Assembly: GCA_015501585.1 (NCBI GenBank) | Contig: JADNRY010000159.1 | Location: forward strand, 82,690-146,689 | Origin: Rhodocollybia butyracea | Taxonomy: Eukaryota; Basidiomycota; Agaricomycetes; Agaricales; Omphalotaceae | DNA length: 64,000 nt | Reading direction: 5' to 3' | Shown: one piece after another, positions 56,292 through 64,000 of the stretch | Numbering within the stretch: the stretch's first letter is position 1 | Layout: each line of letters starts with the position of its first letter | Program-made: the position numbers and the translations under genes | Notes under the pieces: generated by a model | The model's database searches: none | Told to the model about the DNA's origin: nothing | The model's input: the letters and a program-made list of their open reading frames with translations, nothing else

Positions 56292-57614
56292 ATGGGGAAG
56301 GGTCAGAGAGATTTAGTTGGCAAACTCTTGACCCGTGAAAATACTGTTTGTGCGAATAGTGTAGAGGGTAATTTCTTGAAGCAATCTGATGTTCTTGATG
56401 TCTATGCAGTTTGTGACAACATAAGCCACGTTAGTACTCCATTTTTTGTTGAATTGGGGTTAAAAGATGATGGAGGGAAGAGTATGAAAGTAACAGAAGC
56501 AATGGTGGATGATGGTGTGATGGTGGCAGCAATGTCAACAGCAGCGTATGAGGAAGCTAAAATGGAGATTGGTGGCTGGAAGGCCTTGGAAAAGACATTC
56601 CGCATGGCAAACAGAACATTAGTACAAGGGGATGCAGCTTGGGAAGGAAGGATCTCTGTGGGGGATGTGGAAGTAGAAGGGACTTTCGAAGTCTTTGACA
56701 GTGGTGGAAGTTGGAAATCCTTGTTTGGTAAACCACTGCTCAAGAAATTCAAAGCAGTACACAACTACAGGAAAGGCTCTCTTCGAGTGGAGGATGACCG
56801 ACAGCGAAAAAGAGAGATCTTCAATACAGGATTGGGAAAGGAGCTGGTAGTTGGAGTAAGGGCAATGTTGGGAGGGGATAAACAACAACCCAAATCAGAA
56901 CATGAAGCTCCTAGGAAGAGTGCAGAACCAGCGGGCGGGGTTATTCTGGACTTGATAATCCTGCTGGATAGGGAAGTTACAAGCCAGCTAGCCATCAAAT
57001 TAGTGAGCAGTACTAATACAGTTCAACAGCACGTACCACTGAGGAAGAATGAGAGGTGCCAGACACTCCTCAAACCAGGAATTGAAGAGGTCGAGGATGA
57101 AGATATAGAGAAGAGAAGAGCAAAACCTTGCCTGATGGAAGGGGAAGCAGTACTGGAGCATGAGGAAGAGTGGAACCAACATATGGAGGAAACATGTGCA
57201 AGCTCAATGGGGGGAAGTGACGCACCCCCCTTGAGGGAAGTCCCAGCGATGAATCCACCTGACAGTAGCCCCAGTACTGACCCCAAGCATCTAGAAATTC
57301 TGACATCTGTCAATGCCATCTTCGACAAATTCATTGGATCCGATGGGCCTGAGGTAATACCAGAGGCATTGGATGGAATGAGCGACACAAGTCTGTTCAC
57401 TCTTAACGAAGGAGCAGATGGAGCATTTTGTCCTGCGAGGGTTCAGGAGATCCTGAGGCAAGTGAAGCTTGGACCGAACCTCTCAGCAGAACAGAAAACA
57501 AAAGTCAAGGCTTTGTTGACAGAATACACCGACTGCTTTGCCCTCTCAGTGAGCGAAGTCAGACCAGTATTGAAAAGGTGCCATTCATTGGTTGGACCTC
57601 CCAGAAGGCATTGA
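56292..57614 (+). CDS. pol: Protease region and linker of the second Gypsy
   Basis: A retropepsin-like core is seen in TPFFVELGLKDDG...EAMVDDGVMVAAM (56430-56535). The catalytic triplet reads DDG, where active elements have DSG/DTG or the basidiomycete DGG variant. SWKSLFGKPLLKKFKAVHNY follows. A long linker leads to the RT start. The frame is lost near 57590 at the RT boundary. Confidence 0.7.
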   Translation: MGKGQRDLVGKLLTRENTVCANSVEGNFLKQSDVLDVYAVCDNISHVSTPFFVELGLKDDGGKSMKVTEAMVDDGVMVAAMSTAAYEEAKMEIGGWKALEKTFRMANRTLVQGDAAWEGRISVGDVEVEGTFEVFDSGGSWKSLFGKPLLKKFKAVHNYRKGSLRVEDDRQRKREIFNTGLGKELVVGVRAMLGGDKQQPKSEHEAPRKSAEPAGGVILDLIILLDREVTSQLAIKLVSSTNTVQQHVPLRKNERCQTLLKPGIEEVEDEDIEKRRAKPCLMEGEAVLEHEEEWNQHMEETCASSMGGSDAPPLREVPAMNPPDSSPSTDPKHLEILTSVNAIFDKFIGSDGPEVIPEALDGMSDTSLFTLNEGADGAFCPARVQEILRQVKLGPNLSAEQKTKVKALLTEYTDCFALSVSEVRPVLKRCHSLVGPPRRH

Positions 57615-58212
57615 ATTCTCTAAAAAAGTTTGTCAGAAGAGTCTAACACCCCCACAACGAGAATACCTCCATGGGAAGATAGACGAGCTCTTGGAAGCGG
57701 GGATCATCGAAAGGTGTAAACCAGATGAGGTGAAGTGTGTGTCACCATTGACACTGACGAGAAAAGTGCACAAAGGCCAAGGGCTGAGCATCAACAAGTT
57801 GAAACATTGTTTGAATGATGAGTGTATAGCTGCAGGTTTACCAGAATGTTTTGACATGCCAACAAGACCAGAGGCTGTGCTGTTCATAACAGAATCAGAA
57901 AACAAACTGGCCAAGTGGCGTATATGTCAAAAATTTGCACAGATCAACATAGGAACGAAGATTGTGCCGATGCCACAAGGGAACATCAGGTCAAAACAAC
58001 AAGCTCTGAGCGGACACAACTGGATTTGCCTGTTTGATTTTGCCTTGGGGTTCTATGCCTGTGAAGTTGTGGAGGAGTCACGACCATATACAGTGTTCTA
58101 TGTAGAAGGCAAAGGGTATTTCTGGTGCACAAAAATGCCCTTTGGCCTCACAGGTGCTCCATCAACATTTGCAGACATGACATCCTCTAACTTGGCAGAT
58201 CTGATACGGTAA
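57592..58212 (+). pseudogene. pol: Reverse transcriptase, N-terminal half
   Basis: LPEGIEFSKKVCQKSLTPPQ, EYLHGKIDELLEAGIIERCK, WICLFDFALGFYACEVVEES and MPFGLTGAPSTFADM are classic Gypsy RT blocks. The sequence ends before the YxDD motif. It has a different frame from the preceding protease part. Confidence 0.8.
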
Positions 58213-58216
58213 TTGG

Positions 58217-58365
58217 CTTGGTTCGTACTGGTATGTGAAAGGCGCTAGAAAACAACCTAACAAATACAAGGCCGCGCCTAACCAGACTATCAATTTGTTT
58301 AAAGAGAGTGAGGTTGGGTTGTCAAAGATTCCCCAAAGAAAGTTGAGATATTGAATGTAAGATGA
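58217..58365 (-). mobile_element. Divergent relative of the LTR-A 3' end
   Basis: On the minus strand the segment follows the last ~150 bp of LTR-A (ACAACCTAACAAA...CTAACCAGACTATC, GTCAAAGATTCCCC on the plus strand) with many differences. It abuts the cut RT. Confidence 0.55.
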
Positions 58366-58448
58366 TACACCAGCCAGTGTAGTGAAACAACTGAACTAGC
58401 ATAGTGCAACAAGGTCTAGTAAGTTCTATGAACTGAACTAGCATAGAC
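58366..58448. other. Junction with a direct repeat
   Basis: AACTGAACTAGCATAG occurs twice (about 58390 and 58431). It is probably a small tandem duplication at the hAT insertion border. Confidence 0.4.
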
Positions 58449-58995
58449 TAAAGATGGACACGAGTCCCGGTCGGCCACAGGTACTGGCGGGCATGACACG
58501 TGGGAAAACCTGCAGACCTGTGACCGGCCGGTACAGGTACCGGTTTCTCACGGGTCACAACCGGTCACAGGTCAGCCTCAAGAAAAATTTACATGACTGG
58601 CAGGTACCGGTGATCCGGAGGCAAAAAATTTAGAAAATCCTCAAAGCAAAATATGCACACAAATAACGAACAGATATCCAGCTCTAGCCAGAAAATACAT
58701 GCCATTGAGTATGTCAAAACCATGTATTTTCTGGTTAGAGCAAAAGCATCGGGTTCAACTGACTAACAACTAACAGTACTAATAATGGTAAGATATTTAA
58801 AAAGCTCATGCGAAGTTGAGTTCTGGCATGTCACTATAGTCAATGTCATCCTCAGAATATTTAGCTAGGAGAAAAAATTGTAACATAAGTATTAATATGT
58901 AATGAAAAAGAGTAACTGACCATTGCCAAACACAAGACAATTTACAGCTATTCTAGCAACCTGGCCAAGGACTGTTGATGGCATTGACGGTGATG
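58449..58995 (-). mobile_element. hAT element fragment (one end and a C-terminal transposase piece)
   Basis: The end TAAAGATGGACACGAGTCC matches the ends of MITE 2 (13966-14532). Next to it are CCGGTCACAGGT/ACCGGTACAGGT subterminal repeats. On the minus strand a short coding tail ending SEDDIDYSDMPELNFA (about 58865-58810) is joined by an intron to GQVARIAVNCLVFGN. No second end was found, so the element is truncated near 58995. Confidence 0.55.
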
Positions 58996-59737
58996 TCATG
59001 CCCTGTACTCATCTTATTGTTCTCAGCATTCCCGACACTCAATCTATTTGTTTCCGCGCTCCCGACATAACGTAATTATTCCATCCCGCTACTTTCCAAG
59101 AACAGTTCCTTTATCCCGTCTTGCCATACACAAGAATTACCCTTTTCGGACGTCCCCGGTCAAATGAGCCAGGTAACAGCTATTCCATCCTGCTCGCATA
59201 AGCCCTTCATCCCAAATCGGGCTCTACCTTGTATCCTGATTGTTCCCGCTATCACCTTGTATTTCCTCCCTTTCACCCTTCTACTCGCCCATTATGCCTG
59301 ACAGTTCCATTTACTCGAAGATACTTAAATACTCCCTACTTACTTCCGATACTCTAGATTTGCTATATTGAAACAACCCCCCAGTTACCGACTCATTTCC
59401 CGACTTATCAGTTTCTTTTACTCTATTTATTCACTCTATCGTTTTCTTCACTCCGCAATATACTCTCTTCGATTCCGATTCATTGCGCTCTATCAAGTCA
59501 GCTTCCGCTTGACTTTCCGCCGCCAATAACTTGTCTTCAAAAACGCTTGCTGTTAAGATCGTGCAAGACCGAAGGGAACCGATCGGTATCCGAAAGGTAT
59601 GTATTGACGAAGTGGGTCTCGGACCGATATCAGAGATCGAAGAAGAAGTGGGACGTGCAGTATAGCTATTAGCTAGACCCTCGTCACGCCGAATAGTCCC
59701 AAGATGAAGTTCAGGAGATAAAGATAGATTTGGCCGA
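58996..59737. other. Unassigned, probably LTR-derived sequence
   Basis: TGTCATGCCCTGTACTC at about 58994, pyrimidine-rich stretches and a TACTTAAATACTCCC motif near 59323 look like a retroelement LTR, but I found no second copy or matching end. No genes. Confidence 0.35.
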
Positions 59738-60190
59738 TGTAACGGCCGACGAGTAAGACGAGAGAAGGATAGACTAGGGCGGAACTTAGTCGGACAGAAG
59801 GTCTGGTTTATCCAAGTTGATATTTAAACTGAGGACTACTGTACAAGGTTGTACTACTTATATACTAAGAGTCCGGGGCTTCCGGATCGGTAGAAGACAA
59901 TAGTCGGAAACGTATACGGAAGACCGAAGTAAGTAATACAATCATAAGACAATAATACTCAATAGATCGGAAAGGGAATATAATCGAAAGATAATAAGAA
60001 CCAATTAGAAAGTAATCCGAAAGGTCCGATGGCGGTACGTCGTCGGACGAAGATAACAGATAAGATAGGAAGATAACGAAAAGAGATAAGATGACGGAAA
60101 TAGACGGGATGGAATCGGAATGATGCTGGGATGATAGTAGAGGTGATCCGGTGATGATCCGAAGGATGCCGATGCGGCATGGCCGTAACA
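59738..60190 (-). repeat. Putative 3' LTR of the minus-strand Gypsy (453 bp)
   Basis: Read on the minus strand it starts TGTTACGGCCATGCC and ends CGGCCGTTACA, with ends inverted apart from one base. A polypurine tract is directly upstream. Its partner would be beyond the right edge of the window. Confidence 0.65.
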
Positions 60191-60204
60191 GTATCCCCCT
60201 CTTA
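60191..60204 (-). promoter_or_regulatory. Polypurine tract
   Basis: On the minus strand, TAAGAGGGGGATAC directly precedes the LTR start TGTTACGG, which fixes the orientation of the element. Confidence 0.7.
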
Positions 60205-60367
60205 GGCTTGAGCCTTCGAAAGCCTCTAAGTCCAGAGCTGAAGTCGGACCGATAGTATGTCGCGAGAGTCAGGGTCACCGTGATGTGAGAAAGTCTAGAA
60301 GATTCTAAGACGTCACCAAGATCTCCGCTTATCGTTCCTGTGATCCTATAGAGTCTAAGCGCCTGGG

Positions 60368-60375
60368 TATATAAG
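60368..60375 (+). promoter_or_regulatory. TATA box of the antisense gene
   Basis: TATATAAG lies 60 bp upstream of the ATG at 60428. Confidence 0.5.
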
Positions 60376-60427
60376 GTCGTGCCAAAATCGAAAATTTCCC
60401 TAAGTACCCCATCAATTTCTTATTACC

Positions 60428-61460
60428 ATGACTTCTCGCTCCAACCGCACGTATCCGACGACTCTGACGAGGAATTCAGGAAAGCCGAGGAAGCAGCAGC
60501 GGAAGCAAAAGCTTTACTCGAGAGGAAGGCGGCCGAACGGGCGGCGAAAAAGGAGAAGAAGCGACAGGAGGAGGCCGCAGCAGCGGAGGCCGAGCGGCTC
60601 CGTTTATTGTCAAAGAGCAGCAGAGGGAGCCAGAAAGGGCAGCGGCCGAGCTGGCAGCGGCCGAGCTGGCAGCGAGGGAAGCCAGCGAAAAGGCTGAGCG
60701 AGAGAGGAAAGCCAAGGAGAAGCGGGCGGCCGAGACTCTCCGGGCATACGAAATTGCCAAGTCAAAGGCAGCGTCGGCCGATGAAAAGGTGACCAAGGAG
60801 AGAGAGAAAAGGATGGCGCTGCTTGTGGCGTCAGCAGGAAGCGCAGAAGGAGAATGTCGCGGGGCCGAGTACCCCAAGTGGGTTAAAGAGGAAGAGAGCG
60901 GCGCCGAAGTCGCCGCGAGGGTGAGTCCGTTTGGGACTCGAGAAAGTTTTTTCTTTTCTAACCCATTGTAGGTCCCCGACTCAGGTCCCGAGGATGATCC
61001 TCCATCCCCCGACAATGGCGACGATGACGAACCGGAGCCGAAGAAGCCGAAGAAGAGCGGGAAGAAGTGCGTTCGGTGCGAGGCAAAGGAGTTGGGTTGT
61101 ACTCGGCGAGCGGGAAGACCGAGGCCTGCTCTGAGTGCAACACTTCAAAGGTGAAGTGTTCGCTCGTCGGCCGGGAAAGCCGGAGGAAGGTGGAAGAAGA
61201 AAGCGAAGGTTTATCGGCGGAGGTGGCGGGATTGCGAGCAGAGGTCGCTCGGCTCTCGAGCACGTTGGAGGAGCAGGTCGGAGGCCTGACGGCGGAACTG
61301 TCGGCCCTCCGACGTTTCTTAGTTGGTACGCGCCAGGGTTTCCAAGAGGAGGGGAGGCCACTTCGGACTCCGTCGAGGCCAAAACCCAAGTCGAAGGGAA
61401 AAGGGAGAGAAGGATACAGAGGAAGGCGGTGATGAAGATGGAGAGGGAGAGGAAGAGTAG
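60428..61460 (+). CDS. Coiled-coil protein with Zn(II)2Cys6-type cluster, antisense inside the Gypsy element
   Basis: Starts MTSRSNRT, then acidic DDSDEEFRKAEEAAAEAK, then about 120 residues of Ala/Glu/Lys/Arg coiled coil (AAELAAREASEKAERERKAK). KYPW-like text (EYPKWVKEEESG) ends the first exon at 60920. A clean intron (GTGAGT...TAG, 60921-60971) leads to an acidic stretch and CVRCEAKELGC...CSECNTSKVKC, that is C-x2-C-x6-C-x9-C-x2-C-x6-C, the spacing of the fungal binuclear zinc cluster. A second coiled coil (GLSAEVAGLRAEVARLSSTL) and a basic/acidic tail follow. One-base shifts near 60460, 60620, 61105 and 61400 are needed to join all parts, so this copy may be inactive or miscalled. It lies wholly between pol and the 3' LTR of the minus-strand Gypsy and in the opposite direction. 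Confidence 0.65.
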
Positions 61461-61805
61461 GTAGAGAGCCATCGGCCGAAGCCTCGGCCTGCGTAATAAT
61501 TTTTTGGACTTCGTAGTTTTTTTTGGATTTTTTGTTTTATCGTATGGAAAGTTGTCGGCCCGTAAGGGCATAAAAGTAATTGTATATAATATAGAAAAGC
61601 TTTGTTTTAAAAAACTTGAGTGAAATGTAAGGATTAAAGTGAGTTTAAATGCAGCCGAAGCCGGAATCGGAAAAGTCGGAAAAAGAAAATGATAAGGAAA
61701 AGGGTGATCGCTCAATTTACTATCACGGCAATTGAACCCTCCGACGTCCATTGTTGGACGCTTGGAAAAGTGATGTAAAAATCAAAATATAAGTACGCAC
61801 AAGGA
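61461..61805. other. Short spacer between the antisense gene and pol
   Basis: AT-rich 3' flanks of two convergent frames (stops at 61460 + and 61806 -). It contains T-rich runs suitable for 3' ends of the antisense transcript. No other signal. Confidence 0.4.
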
Positions 61806-62175
61806 CTAAGTAGGTCCGGGTTTGCTCGGATACCGAAGATGGAATGCTGGAACTAGTTCATCGGCATGTAGCTCGTTGGCCGCAATCCAAGCGAACTCGT
61901 CATCGGTTCCTTCGTAACCAGCCATCGGATGTAGTATCGTAGAGGACAACATTTGTACCTTCGGTCGATCTTCGAGTCGAGGATTTCCGCCACATTGTAT
62001 TCTTCTTCACCATCAACTTCAATTGGTGGGGGAGGTGGCTGAATCCGATTTGGAATCGAGTTCGGAATTGAAGGCTCAAGTTGTGATACATGGAACACCG
62101 GATGGATTCGGCAAAGGTAGTCCGGAAGTTGGAGCTTATAGGAAAGGGAGCCGGAGCGCTCAAGGACCTTGAAAG

Positions 62176-63330
62176 TGTTATGACCCGGATCTAAATCCTA
62201 TACACCCAATCTTTTTTCTTCTGTAACCAACTATGAACACTATCATTAATACTTCTACTTAACATTTTACATTCATTAGTTATTCAACACCATTTGGTTA
62301 ATGCTGCACACATTCTTCCAGAACACCAGAATGATCTTTAACAGTCACTGCCAGTCTGCACAGTCATGAATCATTCTAGCTCCACAACTATGATGTCATC
62401 TTGCTACTCACAATCATGATGTCATTCCATTGCTCCGCAGTTATGATATCACATCACTGCTCCACAGCTATGACATCATTGCATAGCCTCTTTACATCAA
62501 TGACTCAATATCAGTCATTGCACAGCCAGATATCTGAGTCAACTACGGTTTCGCATACATGACTCAATATTAGTCATTGCACAGCATTACATAGTCAGAC
62601 GACTCATCCGCAGTATTTCCGCAGTTATGACTCAAATCTAGTCATTCCGCAGCATTTCCTAACTAGTACACATTGCACAGTATATAAGTAGTCTAGATTT
62701 ACCAATGTACGTGAGACGTATTATTTTTCTTAAATCCAAACCCCACTTGTTTGCTGTTATCACTGTGTGAATCACCAGACAACTCATTGTATCTTGTTGA
62801 GCTATCTCCAGCTACATACACATTTATACATCTTGTTGAGCTAACTCCAAGTTGTATCCACTAACATTCACCTGTTGAGCTATCTCTAGTGATACTTCTT
62901 TAATTGCCACTTGTTGAGCTATCTCCGAGTTGCAACTTCCTATTACTTGTTGAGCTATCTCCAAGTATTAGACATCACACTCACTATTACTTGTTGAGCT
63001 ATCTCGAGTACTAGACACCACACTCACTACTACTTGTTGAGCCATCTCCGAGTATTAGTTCTGATTCATATTACTGCTTGTCGAGCCATCTCCAAGGGTA
63101 ATCTATTTATTATTTGTCGAGCTATCTCCAAATAATAACTTCTGTGAGTTTCGTATTACAAACTAGTTACTAACTTTACTTGAGCCTAGTTGTTTGAGTA
63201 TATATTTTTTGCCTAGCGGTTTCAACGAACGGAAAGGCTTGCTCTATAATCTCATTAATTTCTCTTATCATTTTTACTGCCGAGTTACGTACTGTGAAGT
63301 TTGGACGAGACTATTGATCGAGTCATAACA
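62176..63330 (+). mobile_element. Solo LTR (1155 bp) of the hairpin-array family, 5-bp TSD
   Basis: TGTTATGACCCG...CGAGTCATAACA is flanked by GAAAG at 62171-62175 and 63331-63335. Removing it restores LGPFKVLERSG in the Gypsy integrase. Same family as 19912-20959, with an additional AT/CA-rich stretch (TCATGATGTCAT-type repeats, about 62330-62480) in the upstream part. Confidence 0.93.
62786..63138 (+). repeat. Second copy of the nine-hairpin array
   Basis: Same order of units as at 20409-20766, each with the TTGAGCTATCTC-type loop. Several arms have lost single bases here (for example CCAGCTACAT for CCAAGCTACAAT), so pairing is weaker in some units. The last unit keeps its 10-bp perfect stem. 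Confidence 0.85.
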
Positions 63331-64000
63331 GAAAGGACCAAGATACTTTTCGATGAACTTCTCGGTCGGCTGAGTAGTTCGGATGTGTTTAGCCAGGACA
63401 AAGACCTCGGATCCGATCGGAAATTCAGGATGCGTTTTCGATCGGTTGTTCTTGTAGCGTTTTTGTGCATTAAGTATCTCATCTCGGAGGAGGAATGAAG
63501 CTCATCTAGATTGACACAAATCTTGTGCAGATCAGACAAATGTCGATCTCGGGACGAACGGTGATGTTGGGATGATAGCCTTGTTAGCAAGAAGGGAGAA
63601 GATGCCGGTCGAGGCGTTCGGAGCGTTATTGTAAGCGAACTCGGCAATAGCCAAGAGTTTAGCCCAATCGTCCTGCTGATAGGAAGTAGATCGAATGTAT
63701 TGCTCCAGAGTCTGATTGACTCGTTCCTCTGTCCATCGCCTCCGGATGATAACCGAGTATAGTGGAGTGTCATAGAGAGGCTTCTCCAAGAGCTCGGAAA
63801 AATGCAGACAACGAATTCGGAACCTCGGTCCGATGTATACGTGCGAGGGAACTCCGTGCTTAGAGAAAACATGCAAGACGAACAACTCGGCAAGTTGCTC
63901 GGAGTGATAGTGTCGTAAGTAGGAATAAAAATGGTTGCTTGAAGCCGATCCACAAAACCAAGATGGCGGTATAGCCATTGGAGTCCGGAAGTTTTGTTCA

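Larger units (their letters stand above)
54672..58212 (+). mobile_element. Second Gypsy element, partial (gag to mid-RT)
   Basis: Gag, zinc knuckle, protease region and the N-terminal half of RT are present in order. There is no RNase H, integrase or LTR of its own. It is cut on the left by LTR-A and on the right by a divergent LTR fragment at 58217. Confidence 0.8.
61806..64000 (-). pseudogene. pol: Gypsy (chromovirus) integrase with chromodomain, split by an LTR, cut by the window edge
   Basis: Minus-strand text runs from the right edge: AELFVLHVFSKHGVPSHV, then ERVNQTLEQYIRSTSYQQDD, LAIAEFAYNNAPNAS, FVLAKHIRTTQPTEKFIEKY and LGPF. Then a solo LTR (63330-62176). Then FKVLERSGSLSYKLQLPDYL, IHPVFHVSQLEP and a chromodomain, EEYNVAEILDSKIDRRYKCC...YYIRWLGYEGTDDEFAWI, to a stop at 61806. 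The chromodomain directs chromoviruses to heterochromatin. A frameshift lies near 61915, and several more near 63800-63850 around the second catalytic Asp. The element continues to the right. Confidence 0.85.

Noticed and set aside
60379..60792. Frame from a GTG at 60379 as a separate gene
   Set aside because: No ATG start. Its downstream text is part of the coiled-coil gene after a one-base shift.

Overview
The window looks like nuclear DNA of a mushroom-forming basidiomycete (Agaricomycetes). The evidence is dense short introns (about 49-65 nt, GT...AG), a basidiomycete-type P-loop GTPase, a DUF6589 protein, and a thick layer of nested Ty3/Gypsy, Ty1/Copia, hAT and TIR/MITE elements. I cannot name the species. 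About 10 kb at the left is host-gene territory and almost everything after 13 kb is transposon.

Layout. 1.4-3.0 kb: a complete five-exon gene of unknown function (+). 3.9-7.0 kb: a secreted acid-sphingomyelinase-like phosphodiesterase (-) with all metallophosphatase motifs visible. 10.4-12.8 kb: an intron-rich GTPase (+) with a 16-residue repeat near its C-terminus. 13.3-14.5 kb: two hAT MITEs with exact 8-bp target duplications. 16.6-27.2 kb: two decayed copies of a long LTR ('LTR-A'), a broken hAT transposase, an LTR element inserted in it, several MITEs, and a broken hypothetical gene. 27.3-40.9 kb: a TTTAATGCATTAA satellite opened by two ~6-kb DNA elements. One is CACTA-like and itself carries a gag-only Copia element. 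The other (33590-39542) has 264-bp inverted repeats, a 9-bp target duplication, and two convergent genes, a DUF6589 protein and a RecQ-like helicase. 42.4-54.7 kb: a young 12.2-kb Gypsy element with two equal-length 2272-bp LTRs. 54.7-58.2 kb: a truncated Gypsy. 59.7-64.0 kb: a Gypsy element on the - strand that carries an antisense coiled-coil/Zn2Cys6 gene between pol and its 3' LTR; its integrase is split by a solo LTR.

The strongest candidates for something undescribed are: (1) the DUF6589 + helicase TIR element, where each gene starts just inside a terminal repeat; (2) the LTR family at 19912-21256 and 62176-63330, whose transcribed part holds an array of nine hairpins with a conserved 12-nt loop and co-varying stems, and whose upstream part holds repeated TGACTCA sites; (3) the gag-only Copia element; (4) the antisense Zn2Cys6 gene; (5) a group of MITEs sharing CATC(A/T)G(C/G)AAAA termini, three of them with 2-bp target duplications. 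Older LTR-A copies differ from the young one largely by CpG to TpG/CpA changes, which suggests methylation-linked decay. Many one-base frameshifts lie in or beside homopolymers, so sequencing error must be excluded before genes are called dead.
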